Below are positions 6,161 through 11,126 of a DNA stretch of 13,362 nucleotides, piece by piece. Location of the stretch: NCBI GenBank assembly GCA_964555735.1, contig CAZKTS010000051.1:1-13362 (forward strand), given 5' to 3'. Numbering within the stretch: the stretch's first letter is position 1; each line of letters starts with the position of its first letter. A program made the translations under genes and the position numbers. The DNA comes from CAZKTS01 sp964555735. Its GTDB lineage: Bacteria; Actinomycetota; Acidimicrobiia; IMCC26256; PALSA-555. The notes below the pieces were generated by a model. The model saw nothing but the letters and a program-made list of their open reading frames with translations, had not been told where the DNA came from and searched no databases.

Positions 6161-6497
6161 CGGCCGCCACCTCCTCTCGGGGACGGTCGCCGAGGAGCGT
6201 GCGAACGGCTTCGAGGGTGAGCAGCCCACAGATCGGGATCACGATGAAGAACGTGAGCTCCTCGACCGGCAGGTGGCCCGGCAGCTCCCAGCCGGTCACG
6301 TAGCGGTCCACGAAGTCCCACTGGTCGCGCGCGATCGCGACCAGGTCCCACACCACGAAGATCGCGACGGTCGGGACGAGCGCGGCGAGCAGGCGGCGGG
6401 GGCGACGCCACACCCGGGCCCCCAGCACGAGCTCCAGCGGGAGCGTCACGACGAGGCAGCCGGCCATGAGCGCGAGGTACTGGTAGCGGTCCGGCAT
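6147..6497 (-). CDS. crtYc: Lycopene cyclase, CrtYc-type subunit
   Basis: This 116-residue membrane protein is the first gene of the crtYc-crtYd-crtZ operon. It has the compact cyclase-domain layout: RYQYLALMAGCLVVTLPLEL (4-23) as the first membrane helix, VPTVAIFVVWDLVAIARDQW (41-60) as the second helix with the typical 'fvvwD..ai...W.f' run, and HLPVEELTFFIVIPICGLLT (75-94) containing the PVEE motif shared by these cyclases. The ATG at 6497 gives the expected N-terminus; the same frame stays open far upstream into the antisense of the ABC gene, which I take as chance. Its stop lies 14 bases inside crtYd. With CrtYd it should form a beta-cyclase at the membrane. The specific ring type (beta rather than epsilon or gamma) is inferred from the adjacent crtZ. 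Confidence 0.9.
   Translation of the reverse strand: MPDRYQYLALMAGCLVVTLPLELVLGARVWRRPRRLLAALVPTVAIFVVWDLVAIARDQWDFVDRYVTGWELPGHLPVEELTFFIVIPICGLLTLEAVRTLLGDRPREEVAAGARP
6170..6175 (-). promoter_or_regulatory. Ribosome-binding site that fixes the crtYd start
   Basis: Perfect AGGAGG on the minus strand, nine bases before GTG 6160 and inside the 3' end of crtYc. It selects GTG 6160 over the longer open frame and allows independent initiation of the second cyclase subunit. Confidence 0.75.
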
Positions 6498-6505
6498 GCG
6501 CGCCC

Positions 6506-6511
6506 ATTCTG
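6506..6511 (-). promoter_or_regulatory. Possible -10 box of the crtYc operon
   Basis: CAGAAT on the minus strand, eight bases before the crtYc ATG at 6497. It departs from TANNNT at the first base, and no -35 is evident, so this is a weak call. The 48-base gap shared with the ABC gene must hold promoters in both directions if crtYc is not transcribed from farther away. Confidence 0.3.
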
Positions 6512-6530
6512 GCTGGTGAAGGCGCTCCGG

Positions 6531-6536
6531 TAGGAT
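6531..6536 (+). promoter_or_regulatory. -10 box of the ABC transporter operon
   Basis: TAGGAT, nine bases before the ATG at 6546. It fits the TANNNT pattern; the spacing predicts a leaderless mRNA or one with a leader of only a few bases. No Shine-Dalgarno sequence lies before the ATG. Confidence 0.5.
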
Positions 6537-6545
6537 CCGCCGCCG

Positions 6546-7475
6546 ATGTCTCCGGCGACTCCAGCGATCTCGGTCGCCGCGCTCGAGAAGAGCTACGGCG
6601 CGACGCGCGCGGTCGACGGTCTCTCGCTGACCGTGGCGCGGGGCGAGGTCTTCGGCCTCCTGGGTCCCAACGGCGCGGGCAAGACCACGACGGTCGAGAT
6701 CCTCGAGGGCTACCGCACACCCGACGCCGGTCGGGTCGAGGTCCTCGGCCTGGATCCGATCGCGGACGGCGCTCGCCTCCGGCCCCAGATCGGGGTGATG
6801 CTCCAGGACGGGGGCATCGCGCCGGGCATGCGGCCGCTCGAAGCCCTCCGGCTCTTCGCGGCGTTCTACGAGGACCCGGACGACCCGGAGCGCCTGCTCG
6901 ACGCGGTCGGGCTCGGCGACGCCCGCCGCACCTTCGTGCGCCGGCTCTCGGGCGGCCAGCAGCAGCGGCTGTCGCTCGCGCTCGCGCTCGTGGGGCGGCC
7001 GCGCCTGGTCTTCCTCGACGAGCCCACCGCGGGGATGGATCCTCACGCGAGAGCGGCGACCTGGGAGCTGGTGCGGACGCTGCGGGCCGACGGCGTCACC
7101 GTGGTGCTCACGACCCACGCGATGGACGAGGCCGAGCAGCTCTGCGACCAGATCGCGATCGTCGACCACGGGCGCGTGGTCGCGTGCGGGTCGCCGAGCG
7201 AGCTGACGAGCGGTGCGATGGACGACGAGGTGCGCTTCTCGGCCGCGCCGGCGCTCGACTCGGCGTCGCTCGCTCGCGCGCTGGGGGTGGAGGCCAACGC
7301 AGTGACCGAGCCGCGGCCCGGTGAGTACCTCGTGCGCGCCGCGGGGACGCCGACGCTCGTTGCCGACCTCGCGACGTGGCTGCGCGACCACGACGTCCGA
7401 CTCGGCGAGCTGCGCGCCGGGCGCCGTTCGCTCGAAGAGGTGTTCCTGCGGCTCACCGGGAACGGTGACGCGTGA
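6546..7475 (+). CDS. ABC-2 type transporter, ATP-binding protein (DrrA/CcmA-like)
   Basis: This 309-residue cytoplasmic ATPase has all motifs of an ABC nucleotide-binding domain: Walker A GPNGAGKTT (40-48), Q-loop Gln87 in VMLQDG, signature LSGGQQQR (134-141), Walker B LVFLDEPTAGMD (154-165) and the switch His191 in TTHAMDEAEQ. A C-terminal extension of about 80 residues after the core (from about 225) has the layout common in drug- and polysaccharide-export ATPases of this class. The partner permease starts within its stop codon (GTGA), so the pair should form one exporter. The substrate cannot be read from the sequence. In mycobacteria and other actinobacteria a similar ABC-2 pair sits beside ctaA/ctaB, and ctaB is nearby here, so a role linked to heme or oxidase assembly is a reasonable but unproved inference. 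Confidence 0.92.
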   Translation: MSPATPAISVAALEKSYGATRAVDGLSLTVARGEVFGLLGPNGAGKTTTVEILEGYRTPDAGRVEVLGLDPIADGARLRPQIGVMLQDGGIAPGMRPLEALRLFAAFYEDPDDPERLLDAVGLGDARRTFVRRLSGGQQQRLSLALALVGRPRLVFLDEPTAGMDPHARAATWELVRTLRADGVTVVLTTHAMDEAEQLCDQIAIVDHGRVVACGSPSELTSGAMDDEVRFSAAPALDSASLARALGVEANAVTEPRPGEYLVRAAGTPTLVADLATWLRDHDVRLGELRAGRRSLEEVFLRLTGNGDA

Positions 7476-8248
7476 GTGCCGCACCGACCGACGCCACGGT
7501 CGCGCCGGCGCGGACACACCGGGCCCGGGCGATCGGTGCCCAGGCGCGCATGGAGCTGCTCCTGACGCTCCGGCGCGGCGAGAGCCTCGTCGTCTCCTTC
7601 CTGATCCCGATCGGGATCCTCGTGTTCTTCACGAAGGTCGACGTGGTGAACACCACGCTGAAGCGCCCGGTCGACTTCCTGGTCCCGGGCGTCCTCGCCC
7701 TCGCGGTCATGTCGACGGCGATGGTCAGCCTCGGCATCGCGACCGCGTTCGAGCGCCGCTACGGCGTCCTGAAGCGGCTGGGCTCGACGCCGCTGTCACG
7801 TGGCGGCCTGCTTGCGGCCAAGACGATCGATGTGCTCGCGATCGAAGCGCTCCAAGCCGTCGTGATCGTGGTCACCGGCGTCGCGTTGGGATGGGACGTG
7901 GACGGCAACGTCCTGCTCGGTGTCGTGGTGCTGCTCGTGGGGACGATCGCGTTCGCGGGGATCGGCCTGTTGATGGCCGGCACGCTGCGGGCCGAAGCGA
8001 CGCTCGCCGCCGCCAACGCGCTGTTCCTCGTGCTCCTCTTCCTCGGCGGCATGGCGTACCCGCTGCACAAGCTGCCCGACGCGCTCGAGACGTTCGCCCG
8101 TGCGTTGCCTGCGGCGGCACTGTCCGAGACCCTGCGCGACGTGCTCCAGGGGCATGCGTTCCCGTGGGGGAGTGCGGGCGTGCTGGTGGCATGGGCGATC
8201 GCCATGCCGGTGCTCGCCGCCCGGTGCTTCCGCTGGGAAGAGGAGTAG
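7472..8248 (+). CDS. ABC-2 type transporter permease
   Basis: This 258-residue membrane subunit has about six hydrophobic segments: roughly 37-53, 70-90, 117-139, 146-168, 178-196 and 228-247. The pattern FERRYGVLKRLGSTPLSRGGLLAAK (about 93-117) is the cytoplasmic coupling segment typical of ABC-2 permeases, where 'RE.gtl..l..tPls...ll..k' is usual. GGMAYPLHKLPDALETFARALPA (about 193-215) matches the conserved 'sG...P...lP..l..i....P' region before the last helix. GTG 7472 overlaps the stop of the ATPase gene, so the two are translationally coupled. The gene ends 19 bases before the stop of the convergent thioredoxin gene, with no hairpin visible between them. The exported substrate is unknown. 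Confidence 0.9.
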   Translation: MSAAPTDATVAPARTHRARAIGAQARMELLLTLRRGESLVVSFLIPIGILVFFTKVDVVNTTLKRPVDFLVPGVLALAVMSTAMVSLGIATAFERRYGVLKRLGSTPLSRGGLLAAKTIDVLAIEALQAVVIVVTGVALGWDVDGNVLLGVVVLLVGTIAFAGIGLLMAGTLRAEATLAAANALFLVLLFLGGMAYPLHKLPDALETFARALPAAALSETLRDVLQGHAFPWGSAGVLVAWAIAMPVLAARCFRWEEE

Positions 8249-8267
8249 CTGGGCCTCCCAACCCTTC

Positions 8268-8891
8268 TCAGTCGCCGAGGATCTTGGCGAGCTCGGTGTC
8301 GAGGTCGTCGGCGGTGAGTGGTCCGTAGAAGCGCGCCGTGATCGTGCCGTCGCGGGCGATGAAGATGGTCTGCGGGATCGGCTTGACGCCGTAGGCGTCG
8401 GCGACCAGCTGGTCCGGGTCGGTCGCGAAGGTCCAGGTCGCGTCTTGGTCGGCGACGAAGGCGCGGGAGTCGTCGTCGATGTCGCGGTAGGTGACCCCGA
8501 CCAGCTCGAGTCCGTCGCGCTGGTGCTCGTCGTAGGCGGCCTGGAGCATCGGGAACTCCTGGCGGCAGGGATGGCACCACGACGCCCAGAAGTTCACGAC
8601 CAGCGGCGCACCTTCGAGACGCTCCAGGCGCACGCAGCCGCCGTCGAGCCCGGGAAGGTCGAACGTGGGCGCGGGGTCGCCCACGGTCGCTCCCTCGCCG
8701 TCGACCGTCGGCGTGCAGCCGGGCCGGCCGTCGTCGGTCGCGGACTCGGAGGACTCGCCGCTGGACACCGCGAACGCGGTGATCGCGATCACGGCGAGGA
8801 GCACCGCGCCCGCGATCGCGAGCAAGAGCAGCCGCCGACGCGGCGCGTCCGGCGACCCGTCAGGCGGCGCGGACGAGGGTGTCGATGGCAA
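8268..8891 (-). CDS. TlpA/ResA-like membrane-anchored thioredoxin
   Basis: This 207-residue protein has an N-terminal membrane anchor (about 21-42, LLLLAIAGAVLLAVIAITAF) and an extracytoplasmic thioredoxin fold. Family features: VGDPAPTFDLPGLDGG (70-85), the active site NFWASWCHPCRQEFP (100-114, with C106 and C109), and the cis-proline loop KPIPQTIFI (170-178, P173). C59 and C86 are two further cysteines that might form a structural disulfide. TlpA/ResA proteins reduce disulfides for cytochrome c maturation or deliver reducing power to the copper centre of cytochrome oxidase; location beside ctaB fits either. The start is uncertain: the frame has no ATG or GTG near the anchor, and TTG 8891, which overlaps the end of ctaB by 32 bases, is the best candidate although no ribosome-binding site precedes it. 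Confidence 0.85.
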   Translation of the reverse strand: MPSTPSSAPPDGSPDAPRRRLLLLAIAGAVLLAVIAITAFAVSSGESSESATDDGRPGCTPTVDGEGATVGDPAPTFDLPGLDGGCVRLERLEGAPLVVNFWASWCHPCRQEFPMLQAAYDEHQRDGLELVGVTYRDIDDDSRAFVADQDATWTFATDPDQLVADAYGVKPIPQTIFIARDGTITARFYGPLTADDLDTELAKILGD

Positions 8892-9792
8892 CGGCCGCGA
8901 AGACCAGCGCGAGGTACGTGTTGGAGAACGTGAAGAACTTGATCGCGCGCTCGGGCGTCGGGTCGCGACGCAGGCGCTCGGCCTGCCAGACGAAGAGCAC
9001 GCCGAGGATCGCTGCGGTGGCGGTGTAGAGCACGCCGACGTCGGACACCGCAGGGAGGACCAGCGTGGTGGCGAGCACGACGACCGCGTAGGCGAGGATC
9101 TGCTGGGTCGCGACCTTCGTGCCCCGCACCACCGGCAGCATCGGGATGCCGGCCGCGGCGTAGTCGTCGCGGTAGCGCAGGGCGAGCGCCCAGAAGTGCG
9201 GCGGGGTCCAGAAGAACACGATGGCGAAGAGCACCCACGCCGGGGCCGCGAGGTCGCCGGTGACCGCGGCCCAGCCCACGAGGGCCGGCACCGCACCGGC
9301 TGCGCCGCCGATCACGATGTTCTGCGGGCTCCGGGGCTTGAGCCAGATCGTGTAGACGAAGACGTAGAACAGCATGGCGCTCACCGCGAGCACGGCCGAC
9401 AGCAGGTTCGCCGTGAGCCACAGTCCGGCGAAGGCGACGGCCTCGAGGACCAGCCCGAACACGAGCGCCCGCCGGGGGTCGACGTCGCCTTGAGGGAGCG
9501 GGCGGTGCTGGGTGCGGCGCATGACCTGGTCGCGGTCGCGCTCGATGTAGCAGTTGATCGTGTTGGCACCACCCGCCGACAGGGCGCCGCCGATCAGGAC
9601 CGCCACGATCAGTCCCGCCGAGGGGAAGCCGTCGTCGGCGAGGATCATCGCCGGGAGGGTGGTCACCAGCAGCAGCTCGATGACGCGCGGCTTGGTGAGC
9701 AGGAAGTACGCCCGCACGGAGTCGCCGAACCGGCGCGCTCGCGAGCGCGCGACCGAGACCGGTGGTGATTGGGCGACGAAGTCCGACAACAC
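8860..9792 (-). CDS. ctaB: Protoheme IX farnesyltransferase (heme O synthase)
   Basis: This 310-residue UbiA-superfamily membrane enzyme attaches farnesyl from FPP to heme B to make heme O for terminal oxidases. The first prenyl-diphosphate motif is NTINCYIERDRDQVMRRTQ (77-95), followed by HRPLP as in CtaB. The second is in the loop FFWTPPHFWALALRYRDDY (193-211), whose TPPHFWALA run is highly specific to heme O synthases. About eight to nine membrane helices are predicted. Glu84 stands where many members have Asp. The reported GTG 9792 lies three bases after GGGAG; the next codon, TTG 9789, would have a more usual spacing of six. It is the first gene of a two-gene unit with the thioredoxin and is divergent from the GroES-like gene. 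A CrtEb-type carotenoid elongase was considered and rejected on the PPHFWAL motif. Confidence 0.95.
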   Translation of the reverse strand: MLSDFVAQSPPVSVARSRARRFGDSVRAYFLLTKPRVIELLLVTTLPAMILADDGFPSAGLIVAVLIGGALSAGGANTINCYIERDRDQVMRRTQHRPLPQGDVDPRRALVFGLVLEAVAFAGLWLTANLLSAVLAVSAMLFYVFVYTIWLKPRSPQNIVIGGAAGAVPALVGWAAVTGDLAAPAWVLFAIVFFWTPPHFWALALRYRDDYAAAGIPMLPVVRGTKVATQQILAYAVVVLATTLVLPAVSDVGVLYTATAAILGVLFVWQAERLRRDPTPERAIKFFTFSNTYLALVFAAVAIDTLVRAA

Positions 9793-9821
9793 CTGCTCCC
9801 AGGGGGCGAGGTCCGACGCGC

Positions 9822-9827
9822 ACTCTA
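9822..9827 (-). promoter_or_regulatory. -10 box of ctaB
   Basis: TAGAGT on the minus strand, 29 bases before GTG 9792, which would give a leader of about 22 bases ending in a GGGAG ribosome-binding site (9796-9800). No clear -35 is seen. Confidence 0.45.
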
Positions 9828-9843
9828 ATCGCAGGCCTCTCCA

Positions 9844-9888
9844 GGCCGATCATCGGCCGGGAGCGGCTGGCCGACCCCATGGGGGGTC
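9844..9888. repeat. Palindromes in the ctaB/GroES-like intergenic region
   Basis: A perfect 15-base palindrome GGCCGATcATCGGCC spans 9844-9858. It is followed by a second inverted repeat, GACCCC (9873-9878) with GGGGTC (9883-9888) around ATGG. A further small one, GGCCT-ctcc-AGGCC, lies at 9833-9846 and overlaps the first. They sit between the two divergent -10 boxes, so they could be operators for a dimeric regulator of either gene. They do not match CIRCE, the HrcA operator common before chaperonin genes. Confidence 0.45.
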
Positions 9889-9904
9889 GCCGCCCGCGGG
9901 GCAA

Positions 9905-9910
9905 TAGCCT
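9905..9910 (+). promoter_or_regulatory. -10 box for a leaderless mRNA of the GroES-like gene
   Basis: TAGCCT followed by six bases and ATG 9917. The spacing selects ATG 9917 over the adjoining in-frame GTG at 9914. No ribosome-binding site is present. Confidence 0.6.
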
Positions 9911-9916
9911 CGCGTG

Positions 9917-10258
9917 ATGGCCGAGCCCGACGACCGCCCCGACGACGTCAAGCAGTCGATCACGATGACCGCGGACCGGATCCTGGTGCGGCCGTCCGAG
10001 GAGATCGGCGAGCGCAAGTCGCGCACCGGCATCCTGATCCCCGCGACCGCGAACGTCGATCGGCGCCTCGTCTGGGCCGAGGTCGTGGCCGTCGGCCCGA
10101 CCGTGCGCCACGTCGAGGAGGGCGATCGGGTGCTGTTCGCCCCCGACACCGGGTACGAGGTCGAGATCCGTGCCGACGAGTACCTGATCCTGCGCGAGCG
10201 GGACGTGCATGCGGTGGCGTCCGCGCGCTCCGAAGGTCAGACCGGCCTCTACCTCTGA
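9917..10258 (+). CDS. GroES/Cpn10-family protein, solitary
   Basis: This 113-residue protein has the Cpn10 fold pattern: ITMTADRILVRPSEEIGERKSRTGILIP (15-42), VWAEVVAVGPTVRHVEEGDRVLFA (52-75) and YEVEIRADEYLILRERDVHAV (80-100). The mobile-loop region (about 33-48) keeps a hydrophobic Ile-Leu-Ile tripeptide where GroES has Ile-Val-Leu, the part that contacts GroEL. It is longer than the usual 95-100 residues, with an N-terminal acidic extension (MAEPDDRPDD) and a C-terminal tail (SARSEGQTGLYL). No groEL gene is adjacent. It may be a second, divergent co-chaperonin that works with a GroEL encoded elsewhere, or a Cpn10 fold with another role; the sequence does not decide. Its stop is three bases from the stop of the convergent cysteine-rich gene. 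Confidence 0.85.
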   Translation: MAEPDDRPDDVKQSITMTADRILVRPSEEIGERKSRTGILIPATANVDRRLVWAEVVAVGPTVRHVEEGDRVLFAPDTGYEVEIRADEYLILRERDVHAVASARSEGQTGLYL

Positions 10259-10261
10259 CGG

Positions 10262-11044
10262 TCAGCGCCGCTTGGCGCGCTTCTTCGTCAGCCCGATCGC
10301 CACGTGCGTCTCGGCGGGGTGCTGCACCGGGCGCGGGCGGGCGGTGCGTCGCTGGTCGAGGTACTCGGCGATCTGGGCGTAGAGCCGCTTGCCGAGCATC
10401 TTCCGCAGCTCTTCGCGAAGGGTCACATAGACAGGCTCCCGAGCGACGAACGCGAGCTTGGACTCCGTGCACCACCAGTGGAAGTCGTCGCCGCCCTCGC
10501 CCCAGCCGTCGCGTCCGAACTCGCTGAGCGTCGAGATCACCGTGCCGTCCTCTTGCTCTTCGTCGACGCGTCGGAGGGGCAGCTGCCAGCAGACCTCGGG
10601 TTTGACGTCGCTGTGGTGCGCACCCGTGCGCATGGCGTGCACGTGCAGCGCGCACCCGGCACCGGCGGGGAAGCCCGGGCGGTTCAGGAAGATGCAGGCA
10701 TCGTCGACGAGACGGGTGCGCCACTCCTGCTTGCCGTCCTCGTCCTTGCCGCACTTGGCGTAGATGCCCTTCTTGGCGCCGTTCGCCGCGAACTGCCATT
10801 CGTCCGGGGTGAGTCGCTTCGCGACCTTCACGACGTGGTCGCGGTCGGCCTTGTCGGAGAAGTGGGCGCCGTACGAGCAGCAGCCCTGGACCATCTCCGG
10901 CGCGGGACCGGTGAGCACGCCCTGGCAGCCGCGCCCGAAGATGCAGTCCCACGACGAGAGGAGGAAGGTCACGTCGACGTTCCAGCGTCGGCCGTCCTCG
11001 GTCGGGTCGTCGAACGAGACCCACTCGCGGATCGGTCCGGCCAT
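10262..11044 (-). CDS. Conserved cysteine-rich protein, DUF3109/YkgJ-like putative metal-cluster protein
   Basis: This 260-residue soluble protein has ordered cysteines: C34 and C40 in DCIFGRGCQGV, C55-C56 in QGCCSYGAHFSD, C98 in YAKCGKD, C117 in ACIFLN, C131 in GCALHVHAMRTG, C152 in KPEVCWQLPL, and one more in HWWCTES. The succession C..C...CC..G, then 'C.fl', then 'C.lH...r.G', then 'KP..C...P' is the layout of the DUF3109/YkgJ cysteine-cluster proteins, thought to bind zinc or an iron-sulfur cluster. The function is unknown. A very basic tail (TKKRAKRR) closes the protein. ATG 11044 is chosen over the longer open frame because a perfect AGGAGG lies nine bases before it and the conserved sequence starts soon after. 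The family link comes from the cysteine pattern, not from a search. Confidence 0.8.
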   Translation of the reverse strand: MAGPIREWVSFDDPTEDGRRWNVDVTFLLSSWDCIFGRGCQGVLTGPAPEMVQGCCSYGAHFSDKADRDHVVKVAKRLTPDEWQFAANGAKKGIYAKCGKDEDGKQEWRTRLVDDACIFLNRPGFPAGAGCALHVHAMRTGAHHSDVKPEVCWQLPLRRVDEEQEDGTVISTLSEFGRDGWGEGGDDFHWWCTESKLAFVAREPVYVTLREELRKMLGKRLYAQIAEYLDQRRTARPRPVQHPAETHVAIGLTKKRAKRR

Positions 11045-11053
11045 CGGGTGCTG

Positions 11054-11059
11054 CCTCCT
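11054..11059 (-). promoter_or_regulatory. Ribosome-binding site that fixes the start of the cysteine-rich gene
   Basis: Perfect AGGAGG on the minus strand, nine bases before ATG 11044. It excludes the longer open frame that would run into glcD. Confidence 0.75.
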
Positions 11060-11070
11060 GGGGATGTCTC

Positions 11071-11102
11071 GTACGCGGGGGACGTACGCGCGGCGAGCGT
11101 AC
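11071..11102. repeat. Regularly spaced GTACGCG elements between the cysteine-rich gene and glcD
   Basis: GTACGCG occurs at 11071-11077 and 11084-11090, and its inverse GCGTAC at 11097-11102. The start-to-start spacing is 13 bases in both steps, and the middle copy is part of the palindrome CGTACG (11083-11088). The elements lie in the 82-base gap between divergent genes, just upstream of the glcD -10 box, where an operator could act. Confidence 0.45.
11096..11101 (-). promoter_or_regulatory. Possible -10 box of the cysteine-rich gene
   Basis: TACGCT on the minus strand, 51 bases before ATG 11044. It would give a leader of about 45 bases containing the AGGAGG site. It overlaps the third GTACGC-type element, so it may be part of that repeat rather than a promoter. 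Confidence 0.3.
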
Positions 11103-11114
11103 TCAGGCGATCGG

Positions 11115-11120
11115 TAGGCT
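11115..11120 (+). promoter_or_regulatory. -10 box for a leaderless mRNA of glcD-glcE
   Basis: TAGGCT followed by six bases and ATG 11127, the same geometry as at 1824, 1920 and 9917. No ribosome-binding site precedes the ATG. Confidence 0.6.
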
Positions 11121-11126
11121 TCGCGA

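Noticed and set aside
5825..6497. CrtYe/CrtYf C50 cyclase instead of CrtYc/CrtYd
   Set aside because: No elongase gene is present and the operon ends in crtZ, which acts on beta rings; a phylogeny would settle it.
6498..7517. Upstream extension of crtYc to a 456-codon frame
   Set aside because: The extra part is antisense to the ABC ATPase and has no domain; ATG 6497 gives the normal CrtYc N-terminus.
8249..8267. Terminator between the ABC permease and the convergent TlpA-like gene
   Set aside because: The 19-base gap forms no convincing stem and has no T-tract.
8860..9792. UbiA-family gene as a carotenoid C50 elongase (CrtEb/LbtBC type)
   Set aside because: The TPPHFWALA run and the RTQHRPLP motif are those of heme O synthase, and it lies beside a TlpA-like gene, not in the crt operons.
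9793..9916. CIRCE operator before the GroES-like gene
   Set aside because: The region has ACTCTA but no paired TTAGCACTC/GAGTGCTAA halves.
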